Assembly (NCBI GenBank): GCA_964291465.2
Contig: OZ219928.1
Location: forward strand, 1-64,000
Length of the DNA: 64,000 nt
Direction of reading: 5' to 3'
Source of the DNA: JAGWBJ01 sp964291465
GTDB taxonomy: Bacteria > Chloroflexota > Dehalococcoidia > Lucifugimonadales > JAGWBF01
Shown here one piece after another: positions 1 to 8,496 of the stretch. The notes beneath the pieces were generated by a model. That model saw only the letters and a list, made by a program, of their open reading frames with translations, was not told the origin of the DNA and did no database searches. The translations under genes were made by a program, and so were the position numbers. Each line of letters starts with the position of its first letter. Within the stretch, counting starts at the first letter, position 1.

Positions 1-8
1 AGACATTA

Positions 9-416
9 CTATCCCCTGTCAAAGGGATTCTGTAGATCAACCCCTAACTGTCTAAAGTCACTGACGTTACGGGTGACCACCGTTAGCCGGTGCACGGTGG
101 CCGTCGCCGCGATCATGGCGTCTTCGGTCATGGTGTCCGACATCCTGTGCATGAGACGTGCCCACTCCCGGAACGCAGGCGCGTCCATAGGCAAGACACC
201 AAAGGAGGCGAGTACTCTATCCAGCCACGCTTCTAACTCCTCGGCCTTGGTCCGATCCTGCTCACGGGTGATCTCGATTCCCGCCTGTATCTCCCCAACC
301 GTGACGGCAGACACGAAGAGTTGCTCGGCGGGCACATCGGTGATCCACTCCAAGACGGCACCGTGTGGATGAGGACGGCGCAGTTCGGAAACCACGTTGG
401 TATCCAGGAGGTACAT
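9..416 (-). CDS. vapC: VapC-family PIN-domain toxin
   Basis: A 135-residue PIN-domain ribonuclease, the toxin of a type II toxin-antitoxin pair. The N-terminus MYLLDTNVVSE carries the first acidic residue (D5). E42 (VGEIQAG), D99 (MTEDAMIAA) and D120 (NVSDFRQLG) complete the four-acid Mg2+ site usual for VapC RNases, so it looks intact. A TTG 15 bases upstream could also start translation, but the ATG at 416 is preferred: it has GGAG at the right distance and lies 4 bases after the antitoxin stop. It is co-transcribed with the Phd-type antitoxin before it. The RNA target cannot be read from the sequence. Confidence 0.9.
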   Translation of the reverse strand: MYLLDTNVVSELRRPHPHGAVLEWITDVPAEQLFVSAVTVGEIQAGIEITREQDRTKAEELEAWLDRVLASFGVLPMDAPAFREWARLMHRMSDTMTEDAMIAATATVHRLTVVTRNVSDFRQLGVDLQNPFDRG

Positions 417-420
417 GGCC

Positions 421-681
421 TTACTCCACAATCAAGGCTGTTCGGCGGCGATGCTGTCGGCGAGGCGGCGTAAGCTCCTCGACCCGTGCCTCAGGGGCGA
501 GCAGCAACTCCTTCAGGTCCGGCCTAGTCATCCGCTCCAGCCTTCGCCATTGCTCAATAGGAAGTAGGACTGCAGTTTCCACCCCTCGCTTGGTCACGAT
601 CTGCGGCCCTTCGGCAAGGGTGGTGTCAAGGAACTCGCTAAACCGGGACTTAGCATCTTGAACAGGCCATTTCTTGTCCAT
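421..681 (-). CDS. Phd/YefM-family antitoxin
   Basis: An 86-residue antitoxin of the Phd/YefM type. The pattern VQDAKSRFSEFLDTTLAEGP followed by TKRGVETAVLLPIEQWRRLE is the standard N-terminal dimerisation and DNA-binding fold. The basic, variable C-terminus would wrap the toxin. It precedes the VapC gene by 4 bases, the usual antitoxin-first order. In such systems the antitoxin, alone or with its toxin, represses its own promoter, and a palindrome overlapping the -10 box is present just upstream. Confidence 0.9.
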   Translation of the reverse strand: MDKKWPVQDAKSRFSEFLDTTLAEGPQIVTKRGVETAVLLPIEQWRRLERMTRPDLKELLLAPEARVEELTPPRRQHRRRTALIVE

Positions 682-703
682 GCATGATCCCCATATCTAC
701 TGT

Positions 704-746
704 TCTGACTAGCTATCAGACTAGGCGAAATAGCCTTTAATGTCAA
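704..746 (-). promoter_or_regulatory. Toxin-antitoxin promoter with overlapping palindromic operator
   Basis: On the minus strand a perfect TTGACA (746-741) is followed after 17 bases by TAGTCT (723-718). The imperfect palindrome TCTGACTAGCTATCAGA (704-720) overlaps the -10 and start region, where a Phd-type autorepressor would bind. The leader to the antitoxin ATG is about 30 bases. The boxes are seen; operator function is inferred. Confidence 0.5.
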
Positions 747-910
747 CAATACCGTAGTGGGGTCGAGTTTGACCGTGATAGGAAGGCTCACACATGGCGC
801 CCCAATGGGCCCCATTCAAGATTCGTCCCCCCGCGCGAGGCCGATTTTTGGAACAAAGCCGGGGGTGAGCTATGAGCCCCACCTGGGTTCAGGTACAAAG
901 CTCCCCGGAG

Positions 911-2130
911 TTACTCCAGGACCCCGTCGTCCTTCAGCGAGCGGTACTCCTCGTGGGAGAGCCCCATCATCTCCGTCAGCACCTGCTCCGTGTGCTCCCC
1001 CAGGAGGGGCGCGGGCCGGTCCAGCTTGCCCGGCGTCCGGGACAGGTGGGCCTCGGTCTGGTCGGTGGCGTAGGGGCCTATCTCCGGGTGTTCCAGGAAC
1101 GTGAAGTGCCCCCGGTACCGTAGCTGGGGGTCCTCGAACAGGTCCCGCGGGTCGCTGACCACCCCCGCGGGCACTCCCGCTCGCCTGCAGCGTCTCCATC
1201 AGCTCCCGGCGGTCCCAGGCAGCCGGTGCGCTCCCCGATGACCCGGTCCAGGTCGTCCTCGTGGGACTTCCTGCCCAGGAGGGACGCGAACCGCTCCCCG
1301 GATATCTCGCCCTGCCCGGAGGGGTCCAGGACGCCCCGCAGTCCCTCCCACTCCCCGTCGTTGCGGCACGCGATGGCGACCCACCGGTCTTCGCCCAGGC
1401 ACGGGTACGCGCCGTGGGGGGCCAGCGCCGGGTGGCGGTTCCCCCTCAGGCCCTGCTCGCGGCCGTTCACCGCCCGGTCCAGCATGGTGGGCGCCGAGAA
1501 GTGGATGGACGTCTCGAGCTGCGACATGTCCAGGTGGAGGCCCCTGCCGGTGCGCCGGCGGTAGTCCACCGCCGCCAGTATGGAGGCCACGGCGAACCTC
1601 GGGACGATGAAGTCGGTGTAGGCACCGTAGGGGTTCACCGGCTCCCTGTCGGGCCACCCCGTGATGCCCGTCAGCCCCACCAGGGAGGAGAGCACCGGCC
1701 CGAACCCCGGCTGCCTGTCCAGGGGCCCTCCCCGGCCCATCATGGAGGCGCTGAACATGATGACGCCCGGGTTCACCGCCGACAGCTCCTCGTAGCCGAC
1801 CCCCCAACCCTCCATGGTCCCGGGGGTGAAGTTCTCCGTCACCACGTCCGCCCACCGGGCCATCCTGAGCACCAGCTCCCGGGCCCTGGGATGGCGCATG
1901 GATATGGCCACGCCGTACTTGTTGGAGTTCATGTTGGCGAAGTAGCCGCTGCGGTTGACGCCCGACACGCCGTCCTTGAAGGGGGCCGCCAGCCGCAGCA
2001 CCTCGGGCCGGCTGCCCGACTCCACCCGGACCACCGTGGCCCCGTACTCCGCCAGGTACCTGGTGGTCATGGGGCCCACGGCGACCCAGCAGAAGTCCAG
2101 CACCCTGAGGCCGTCCAGGCCCGGCGGCAT
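911..2130 (-). CDS. CaiB/BaiF (type III) CoA-transferase, frameshifted in this assembly
   Basis: A family III CoA-transferase of about 405 residues. These enzymes move CoA between carboxylic acids through a covalent Asp-CoA intermediate. The N-terminus (GLRVLDFCWVAVGPMTTRYL) and the segment GATVVRVESGS are typical. The reading frame breaks twice near the end, at about 1214-1219 and 1176-1178; dropping one extra base at each restores a normal C-terminus ending in HEEYRSLKDDGVLE. At the position of the nucleophilic Asp (GYD/GSD in active members) this protein reads GFGPVLSSL, so the Asp seems absent. The ATG overlaps the stop of the preceding CoA-transferase (TGATG), so the two are translationally coupled. 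A heteromer in which only the partner carries the Asp is possible. Confidence 0.85.
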
Positions 2131-3389
2131 CAGATGACGCCCCCTTCCCTGAGCATGGCCATCTCCCCGGGCGACAGCCCCAGCTCCCCGGCGTACACCT
2201 CGTGGTTGTGCTCCCCCACCAGTGGGGGCCGCCGACGCGATCCCGTGGCCACGTCTCCGGCCTTGACGAAGGCGCCGGGATGGGTCACCCAGCGGCCCAG
2301 CTCCGGGTGGTCCATCTCGACGAAGTAGCCCCTCGCCTGGAGCTGCGGGTGCTCCAGCAGGTCCCCGTAGGTCGCCACCGGGAACAGCAGGATGCGACGC
2401 TCCACGCTTCCCTTGGTCAGCTCCTCCCGGGTGTGGCGCCTGAAGAAGTCGCCCAGCGGCCCCGAGGCCCTGTCCATCAGCTCTTCCGTCACCTGGCCGT
2501 AGCCCAGCTCCTCCCAGGGGACCCCCTCCAGGCCCTGATCCCCCGAGCCCTCCTCTCGCATCCACTGGAGCAGGTTCCTGGTGCTCCAGGCGACGCTGCC
2601 CCCCTGGAGCATGTAGTTGATGTGCCCGTCCCTGCAGGGCCAGTTGACCCTGACCCTGGTGTCACCAGAGGTCTGCCGGTACACGCCCATGCGCTGGATG
2701 ACCAGGCCCTCCATGTCCCAGCTCTGGGGGGCGTGGGCCAGCGCCTTGGCCACCGCCTGCTGGCAGGAGACGTCCACGTGCTGGCCCTCGCCGGTGACGG
2801 CCCGGTGGGTGTGGGCCACCAGGGCACCCATGGCCCCCGCGGCGGCGCCGTGGCGGCGGGCCTGGGGACATCCGACGGTCAGGGGGGGCCGGTCGGCGTC
2901 CCCAGTCAGGTGCATGAACCCGCCCAGGGCCATGTCCACGATGTCCGAGCCCTGGTAGCCCGAGTAGGGGCCCTCCTGGCCGAAGTCGGTGACGGACACC
3001 ATCACCAGGGACGGGTTCACCCTCTCCAGGTCGGCGTACGCGAGGCCCAGCTCCGCCATGCGGCCCGGGGAAAAGGACTCTAACAGGAAGTCCGCGCCCT
3101 CGACCAGGCGCGTGAAGATGCCACGCCCGTCGACGCTGTCCAGGTCGAGGGTGACGCTGCGCTTGCCGGCGCAGTAGGCCCACCACAGCAGGCTCCGGTC
3201 GGGATGGGGCACGTCGCCGTAGAAGGGGCCGGCCCGCCGGGACTCGCTACCGCCGGGGGGCTCCACCTGGATGACGTCGGCGCCCAGGTCGGCCAGTATC
3301 TTGCCGCAGAGCAGCACGTCCCCGCCGGTCAGGTCCAGCACCCGGTAGGGGCCCAAGAGCAGCTGCGGCGGCTGCGGGACGCCGGCCAT
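2130..3389 (-). CDS. CaiB/BaiF (type III) CoA-transferase
   Basis: An intact 419-residue family III CoA-transferase. The N-terminal fold signature GPYRVLDLTGGDVLLCGKIL and LGADVIQVEPPGG are clear. The segment YQGSDIVDMALGG supplies the candidate catalytic Asp that its downstream partner lacks. The C-terminal PPLVGEHNHEVY motif is also typical. It lies third in an operon after two MmgE/PrpD genes and overlaps the second CoA-transferase by one base. Together they would activate a small dicarboxylic or branched acid as its CoA ester. The substrate cannot be read from the sequence. Confidence 0.92.
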   Translation of the reverse strand: MAGVPQPPQLLLGPYRVLDLTGGDVLLCGKILADLGADVIQVEPPGGSESRRAGPFYGDVPHPDRSLLWWAYCAGKRSVTLDLDSVDGRGIFTRLVEGADFLLESFSPGRMAELGLAYADLERVNPSLVMVSVTDFGQEGPYSGYQGSDIVDMALGGFMHLTGDADRPPLTVGCPQARRHGAAAGAMGALVAHTHRAVTGEGQHVDVSCQQAVAKALAHAPQSWDMEGLVIQRMGVYRQTSGDTRVRVNWPCRDGHINYMLQGGSVAWSTRNLLQWMREEGSGDQGLEGVPWEELGYGQVTEELMDRASGPLGDFFRRHTREELTKGSVERRILLFPVATYGDLLEHPQLQARGYFVEMDHPELGRWVTHPGAFVKAGDVATGSRRRPPLVGEHNHEVYAGELGLSPGEMAMLREGGVI

Positions 3390-3413
3390 CAGCGCTCGGC
3401 CGCGGGCCGGCGG

Positions 3414-4772
3414 CTACGCCACCAGCGTCTTGACCGCTTCACCCACGTCCTCGACCCGGGCCACGTCGGACCACGTCTCGATGGCCCGTTCCACGCCCTC
3501 GTCGGAGAGGGCCAGGCCGGCGCTGGCGCGAAACTTGTTGGTGATGCCCTCCATGCCCCAGGGGTTGCTCTGATGCCCCAGGATCTCCTCCCGCGGGGTG
3601 GCGTGCTCCAGGACCCGGCCGTCCTTCAGCCGGACCCGCACCGGCGTCGCCCCCTTCACCTCCGAGGAGCCCTCGTCCCACCGGGACCGGACGTTCAGGT
3701 TCACCTTGGCCATCGTCTCCCGTATCCGCGGGTCCCGTATCTTCTCCGGCGTGAACGTGTCGATCCCCACCTCCCCGTCCACCAGGGCCGAGGCGGCGTT
3801 ATACAGGACGCTGAACTTGCCCTTCAGCTCGTCCTCGGGCTCCCTGTACAGCATCACCACCGACAGGAAGGACTGGTCCACGTCCAGGCTCTCCACGTCT
3901 TTGTAGTCGAACCGGTGCTCCCGCATCAGGCCGAGGATGCTGTCCAGCATCCCGTGGTTGCCCCCGCAGGCGGGGTACTTCTTTATCATCAGGTCGCTCT
4001 GGGTATGGAAGGGGTCGCCCAGGGCCCGGGCGATCTCGTCCAGGTCGTATGTGCCCTCCCCCAGGACGGTGTTGGCGAAGCCCACGGGGTGCTCCAGCAC
4101 CTGCCGGCCCGACGTGAGGCCCATCCCCGCGAGCTGGACGGCCATCACGCCGTCCCTGGCGGTGAGGCCCGCGTGCAGGGGCTTGGTCATGGTGCCGAAG
4201 TTGTGGATGAGCCCGCCGGCCATGGACCCCGCGATGCCCAGGGCCGTGGACGTCTGCCCCGCGTCGAACCTCAGGAGCTTGGCGCAGGCCGCGGCCGACG
4301 CCATACGCCCCAGCACCGCCGTGCTGTGGAACCCCCGGGCCATCTGCTGGTACTTGGTGCCCCTGTCCAGGGCGATGCCCACCTCGCACCCGATGACGTA
4401 GGCCTCCAGCAGGTCCCGGCCCGACGCCCCCGTCTTCTCTCCCAGGGCCAGCAGGGAGGGGAAGATGGCCACCGTCGGGTGGCCGAAGCCGCCGAAGTCG
4501 TCGTAGTCCAGGGCATGGCCCATGGTCCCGTTGGCCAGGGCGGCGTTGGGCATGGATGTTTTGAGGCCCGAGACCACCACAGTGGCCTGGGGAGCGCCCC
4601 CCTGCTCCACAACGTACTTCTCGATTATCTCTCCCACCGGCTGCACGGCCCCCGCCAGGGTGACGCCCAGCAGGTCGAAGCACGACTCGCCGGCCACTCG
4701 GATGGCGTCGGGGGGAATGTCCTCGTAGGACGTGTTGACTATCCAGTCGGATACTGTCTCGGTAGCGCCCAT
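3414..4772 (-). CDS. MmgE/PrpD family protein (dehydratase/decarboxylase-like)
   Basis: A 452-residue MmgE/PrpD protein of usual family length. The family includes 2-methylcitrate dehydratase, cis-aconitate decarboxylase and iminodisuccinate epimerase; no metal is needed. The active-site region GHALDYDDFGGFGHPT (H86, D89, D91, D92 and the HPT further on) is complete, so the enzyme is probably active. The C-terminal part shows the small capping domain with VNLNVRSRWDEG and VRVRLKDGR. Its neighbour upstream is a close paralogue that aligns without gaps over the first 90 residues. With CoA-transferases downstream, a route handling a citrate-, aconitate- or itaconate-like acid is plausible but unproven. 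Confidence 0.92.
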   Translation of the reverse strand: MGATETVSDWIVNTSYEDIPPDAIRVAGESCFDLLGVTLAGAVQPVGEIIEKYVVEQGGAPQATVVVSGLKTSMPNAALANGTMGHALDYDDFGGFGHPTVAIFPSLLALGEKTGASGRDLLEAYVIGCEVGIALDRGTKYQQMARGFHSTAVLGRMASAAACAKLLRFDAGQTSTALGIAGSMAGGLIHNFGTMTKPLHAGLTARDGVMAVQLAGMGLTSGRQVLEHPVGFANTVLGEGTYDLDEIARALGDPFHTQSDLMIKKYPACGGNHGMLDSILGLMREHRFDYKDVESLDVDQSFLSVVMLYREPEDELKGKFSVLYNAASALVDGEVGIDTFTPEKIRDPRIRETMAKVNLNVRSRWDEGSSEVKGATPVRVRLKDGRVLEHATPREEILGHQSNPWGMEGITNKFRASAGLALSDEGVERAIETWSDVARVEDVGEAVKTLVA

Positions 4773-4805
4773 CGTCTCTGGCCTCCTAGCTGGTCTGGCT
4801 ATCGG

Positions 4806-6152
4806 CTACCCGGCCACCAGGGTCTTGACGGCGGGGGCCAGGTCGGTTACCTCGTCGACCTTGACCCAGGTCTGCAGGGCAGGCTCCACCATGTCCTCGG
4901 GGAGGGCCATGGCGGCGTTCTCCCGGAACTTCTCCAGGATGGCGTCCACGGGCCACGGGTTCTGGGGCGCCCCGTATATCTGGCTCATGGGCGTCCGGTG
5001 CTCCAGCACCCGGCCGTCCTTCAGGCGTATCTTCACGGGGACCCCCGCCGAGTAGTCGTCCCTGCTCTCCTGCCACCTGGCGCGGACGTTGATGCGGACC
5101 TTGTCCATGGTGCGCCTGACCACCGGGTCCCTGACCTCCTCGTCGGTGAAGGTGTCGATGCCGATCTTGCCGTCCACCAGGGCGGCCGCCGCGCAGAAGA
5201 GGGCGCTGAACCGGGCCTCGTGCTCGTCCTCGGGCTCCAGGAAGAGCATGACGATGGAGCCGTGCTGCTGGGTCATCTCCAGGCTCTCCACGTCCTCGTG
5301 GCCGAACCCGTGCTCCGCCATCAGGCCCAGGATGCTGTCCAGCATCCCGTGGTTGGTGCGGCAGCAGGGGAACCGCCGGATGTACTTGGTGTGCTGTATG
5401 CGGATGGGGTGTCCCAGCGCCTCGGCCACGGGCCCCATGTCGGCGGTGCCCTCCGAGGGGCTGGCCCCGTACCAGCCGCTGGGGTGGTCGAAGACGTGGT
5501 CCAGGCCCGTGAAGCCCTTCTCGACCATCAGCGCGGCCATGACCCCGTCCTTGGCGATGAGGCCCGCGTGCAGGGGCTTGGTCATGGTGCCCTGGTTGGA
5601 GACCAGGCCCCCCTCGGTGGAGGTGGCCAGGCCCATGGCCATGGCCGTCTTGCGGGCGTCCAGGTCCAGGAGCTTGGAGCATGCCGCGGCCACGGATATG
5701 CGCCCGCCGCCGATGGCGTGGATGCCCCGGTTCTGGAGGTTGGTGTGGGTGACCGCCTCCAGGGCCACGGCCAGCTCGTTCCCCACCACGAAGGCCTCCA
5801 GCAGGTCGCGGCCCGTGGCGCCTATCCTCTCCCCCACGGCCAGCAGCGCGGGGGCCATGCCCACCATGATGGGCCCCGGGTCCAGGTCCATGGCGCACCC
5901 GAAGGTGCCGTTGGCCAGGGCTGCACTCCCCGCCGGCACCCGGGTCCCCGGCCCCAGCACCGTGCTCTCGGGAGTGCCCCCCTGGTCCTTCACGTATTCG
6001 GTGATTATCCTTCCCAGGGGCTGCACCGACCCCGACAGGGCCAGGCCCAGGCAGTCCAGGTAGGCCTCCCTGGCGGCCTGGACCGACTCGGGGGGGATGT
6101 CCTCGTAGGAAGTGTCCACTATCCAGTTGGCGATCGTCTCGGTGGCGCCCAT
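4806..6152 (-). CDS. MmgE/PrpD family protein with altered active-site motif
   Basis: A 448-residue paralogue of the next gene, starting with the same MGATET and sharing roughly half its residues by eye. It is the first gene of the four-gene operon, about 80 bases behind a good promoter. Where the partner reads GHALDYDDFGGFGHPT, this one reads GCAMDLDPGPIMVGMA: the His at 86 is Cys, Asp 92 is Pro, and the HPT motif is gone. The C-terminal domain is intact (KVRINVRARWQES, PVKIRLKDGR). It may have a changed reaction or be a non-catalytic partner of the other paralogue. Confidence 0.9.
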   Translation of the reverse strand: MGATETIANWIVDTSYEDIPPESVQAAREAYLDCLGLALSGSVQPLGRIITEYVKDQGGTPESTVLGPGTRVPAGSAALANGTFGCAMDLDPGPIMVGMAPALLAVGERIGATGRDLLEAFVVGNELAVALEAVTHTNLQNRGIHAIGGGRISVAAACSKLLDLDARKTAMAMGLATSTEGGLVSNQGTMTKPLHAGLIAKDGVMAALMVEKGFTGLDHVFDHPSGWYGASPSEGTADMGPVAEALGHPIRIQHTKYIRRFPCCRTNHGMLDSILGLMAEHGFGHEDVESLEMTQQHGSIVMLFLEPEDEHEARFSALFCAAAALVDGKIGIDTFTDEEVRDPVVRRTMDKVRINVRARWQESRDDYSAGVPVKIRLKDGRVLEHRTPMSQIYGAPQNPWPVDAILEKFRENAAMALPEDMVEPALQTWVKVDEVTDLAPAVKTLVAG

Positions 6153-6232
6153 GACCCGTACCTCCCTAGAGGACTGCTCGCCACAATGCTCGAAAGAGCC
6201 GGTCTTCGGGGCATGCCTGTGGGAGCGCCTCC

Positions 6233-6260
6233 ATTATAACCGCAGCCGGAGGTTAGACAA
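6233..6260 (-). promoter_or_regulatory. Promoter of the MmgE/PrpD-CoA-transferase operon
   Basis: On the minus strand TTGTCT (6260-6255) and a perfect TATAAT (6238-6233) are separated by 16 bases. The start codon at 6152 follows after a leader of about 75-80 bases in which no riboswitch was recognised. Sigma-70-like by sequence. Confidence 0.6.
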
Positions 6261-6354
6261 GGCCCTCTTTCCCTTCCACGGGGTCTTTCAGGGATGCCAT
6301 GAACAACCCAGGCCCCGCCCGGGCCATTGGACCCATCCTCGCCTTACCCCAGGT

Positions 6355-6384
6355 TTGACTGGGGTGACGGCCCCTTGCTATAGT
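6355..6384 (+). promoter_or_regulatory. Promoter of the TGS GTPase gene
   Basis: TTGACT (6355-6360) and TATAGT (6379-6384) with an 18-base spacer. The ATG at 6402 lies only some 10 bases beyond the expected transcript start; GAGGTG at 6392-6397 is the only candidate ribosome site, so the mRNA leader is very short. Confidence 0.6.
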
Positions 6385-6401
6385 CGAGCCCGAGGTGCCG
6401 T

Positions 6402-7388
6402 ATGCCGGCGAACCTGCCTCCCGCCTACTTCGAAGCCGAGCGGAAGTTCCGGGGCGCCAAGAGCGTGCCGGAGAAGATCGCGGCGCTGCAGGAGATGACG
6501 TCGGCGACCCCCAAGCACAAGGGCACCGACCACCTGCGGGCCGAGCTCCGGTCCAGGATGGCCCGGCTGATGGCCGACCTGACCAAGCCCAAGGCGACCA
6601 GCAGCGGGCCCCAGCCCTTCTCCCTGCGAAAGGAGGGGGCCGGGCAGGCCGTCCTCATCGGGCTGCCCAACAGCGGCAAGTCCCAGCTGCTGGCCAGCCT
6701 CACGGGTGCGGCTGCCAAGGTGGCCGCCTATCCCTTCACCACCAAGGTCCCCCAGCCGGGAATGGTCCGGTACCAGAACGTGGGCATCCAGCTGGTGGAC
6801 ACCCCCGCCATCAACGACCAGGACATGCAGACGCGCCTGTTCAGCCTGCTGAGAAACACGGACCTTCTGGTGGCCGTCGTCGACTTGTCCGTGGACGCCG
6901 TCTGGCAGATGGAGGAGCTGTCGGCGGAGCTGGACAGGTGGGGATACCGGCTGCTGGGCCCCGGCGAAGAGCCGGAGCAGGACGGGTCGCGAGTGGAGAA
7001 GCGGGCCCTGCTGGTGGGGAGCAAGGCCGACGCGCCGGGGGGACTGGACCAGTGGGGCAGGCTGGAGGCGGCCTTCGGCTCCCGGCTGGAGGCTACGATG
7101 GTGTCGGCCCCGGAGGACGTGGGTCTGGACGAGCTGAGCGAGGGCATGTTCCTGGCCCTGGGCCTGGTCCGGGTCTACACCAAGGCCCCGGGGCAAGCCG
7201 CCGCCTACGAGTCTCCCATCGTGCTCACCCGGGGCAGCAACGTCCAAGACGCCGCGGCGGCGCTGCACAGGGACTGGGGGAGGAAGCTGAAGTACTCGCT
7301 GCTGTGGGGCTCGGGCAAGTTCGACGGCCAGCGGGTGGGCCGGGACTACGTGGTCTCGGACGGGGACGTCCTGGAGTTTCACCTGTAG
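6402..7388 (+). CDS. OBG/DRG-like GTPase with C-terminal TGS domain
   Basis: A 328-residue P-loop GTPase of the OBG/HflX branch, closer in layout to archaeal/eukaryotic DRG proteins than to bacterial Obg. A helical N-terminus (1-80) is followed by the P-loop GLPNSGKSQ (87-95), a switch region YPFTTKVPQPG, the G3 motif DTPA (133-136) and a degenerate G4 (GSKAD instead of NKxD). The C-terminal 70 residues form a TGS domain (SPIVLTRGSNVQDAAAALHR to YVVSDGDVLEFHL). TGS GTPases act in ribosome or translation quality control. The last Gly of DxxG is replaced by Ala, so guanine specificity and hydrolysis may be unusual. It is transcribed alone and converges on rimM. Confidence 0.85.
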   Translation: MPANLPPAYFEAERKFRGAKSVPEKIAALQEMTSATPKHKGTDHLRAELRSRMARLMADLTKPKATSSGPQPFSLRKEGAGQAVLIGLPNSGKSQLLASLTGAAAKVAAYPFTTKVPQPGMVRYQNVGIQLVDTPAINDQDMQTRLFSLLRNTDLLVAVVDLSVDAVWQMEELSAELDRWGYRLLGPGEEPEQDGSRVEKRALLVGSKADAPGGLDQWGRLEAAFGSRLEATMVSAPEDVGLDELSEGMFLALGLVRVYTKAPGQAAAYESPIVLTRGSNVQDAAAALHRDWGRKLKYSLLWGSGKFDGQRVGRDYVVSDGDVLEFHL

Positions 7389-7426
7389 GCCGGGACCGGG
7401 GCAGCCGCGGCAGGGGTGAGCAGGAC

Positions 7427-7942
7427 CTAGCCGCGGAGGCCCGGGGGCAGCTCCACCACCATCCTTCGGGCGCTCACGTCCACCTCCACCACCACGTCCT
7501 CCAGGGCCGGGACCAGCAGCTCCCCCGCCTCGCCAACCACCACGTAAACGTCGTTGGCGCCGGTGGCCAGGACTTGGGTTATCCGCCCCAGGCGCTCCGC
7601 GTCCGCCGTGAAGACATCCATGTCCACGAGCTGGAAATGATAGTAGCGGCCCTCGGGCAGGGGAGGCACCATCCCCTCGGGGACGGTGAGGAGCGCGCCC
7701 CGCAGGCCCTCGGCCTGGCGACGGTCGGACACGCCCTCCAGGGCCAGGGCCAGCCTCCCCCGGGACAGGGAGGAGCACCGGCCTATGACCAGCCGCCTTC
7801 CCCTCAGAAACACCGCTCCCCCGGGGGCGAACCTGCCGGGGGAGTCGCTGAGCACCTCTACCTGTACCTCGCCCCCGACGCCCCTGGGAGACAGAACCCT
7901 GCCTACGGGTATCATCCGCTCCCGGGAGGGGGGCACGTCCAT
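7427..7942 (-). CDS. rimM: 16S rRNA processing protein RimM
   Basis: A 171-residue RimM. It binds ribosomal protein S19 and the 16S rRNA head during 30S maturation. The N-terminal beta-barrel shows IPVGRVLSPRGVGGEVQVE and a typical GRRLVIGRC stretch. The C-terminal PRC-barrel shows RYYHFQLVDMDV and ANDVYVVVG, ending LVPALEDVVVEVD. It is last in rpsP-khpA-rimM, the standard bacterial order (without trmD here). The in-frame ATG at 7915, preceded by GGGAG, is an alternative start. Confidence 0.93.
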   Translation of the reverse strand: MDVPPSRERMIPVGRVLSPRGVGGEVQVEVLSDSPGRFAPGGAVFLRGRRLVIGRCSSLSRGRLALALEGVSDRRQAEGLRGALLTVPEGMVPPLPEGRYYHFQLVDMDVFTADAERLGRITQVLATGANDVYVVVGEAGELLVPALEDVVVEVDVSARRMVVELPPGLRG

Positions 7943-7967
7943 TGGGTGGGGCCCGGCGGCGGGCCCG

Positions 7968-8195
7968 CTACACTATCTCCAGGACCGCCCTGGTGCCGCT
8001 CTTGACAGCGGCGACCCTGAGCAAGACCCTCATGGCCTGGGCCACGCGGCCCTGCCTGCCGATGATCTTGCCCTTGTCTTCGTCGGCAACTTCCAGGCGC
8101 AGCACCACCCTGTCCTCTTCCACGTCCTCGGTCACCTTGACCTCGTCGGGCTTGGTTGCCAGGTTGCGGGCTATGTACTCTATGAGCTCCTTCAT
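7968..8195 (-). CDS. khpA: KH-domain RNA-binding protein KhpA
   Basis: A 75-residue single-KH protein. The nucleic-acid-binding loop is KIIGRQGRVAQAMR, a GxxG motif in normal context. The flanking strands RVVLRLEVAD and TRAVLEIV complete the fold, and the length matches the family. KhpA binds RNA, often with KhpB/Jag, and affects cell division or translation in other bacteria. It lies 6 bases after rpsP and before rimM, the usual ribosome-assembly context. Confidence 0.93.
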   Translation of the reverse strand: MKELIEYIARNLATKPDEVKVTEDVEEDRVVLRLEVADEDKGKIIGRQGRVAQAMRVLLRVAAVKSGTRAVLEIV

Positions 8196-8201
8196 GGACG
8201 G

Positions 8202-8450
8202 CTACTCTTGGGCGGCGGCATCGGCCCACCCGATTATCCTCTGGACCGCTTCCGAAGGCTGGGCGCCCTTGCTTATCCAGTCGCGGGCCTTCTCCCGGTC
8301 GAGGGTGAACCTAGGCGGGTCGACGAGGGGGTCGTAGGTCCCTATCCACTGCACGTAAGCGCCGTCACGGGGCGCCCGGGCGTCGGCCACCACTATCCTG
8401 TACGAGGGCTGGCCCTTCTTGCCCACCCGTCTCAATCGAATTTTCAGCAT
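8202..8450 (-). CDS. rpsP: 30S ribosomal protein S16
   Basis: An 82-residue S16, a structural and assembly protein of the 30S body. The signature MLKIRLRRVGKKGQPSYRIV and IGTYDPLVDPP are unmistakable and the length is normal. It is the first gene of rpsP-khpA-rimM and has a strong promoter about 50 bases upstream. Confidence 0.97.
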   Translation of the reverse strand: MLKIRLRRVGKKGQPSYRIVVADARAPRDGAYVQWIGTYDPLVDPPRFTLDREKARDWISKGAQPSEAVQRIIGWADAAAQE

Positions 8451-8496
8451 CTGTGCATCATCCTGCGCGCGGTAACAACCGCAGGTTGCCTAGGCG

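Noticed and set aside
3204..6239. A 1,011-codon open frame on the plus strand
   Set aside because: Shadow of the two MmgE/PrpD genes; low-complexity composition, no motif, no ribosome site.
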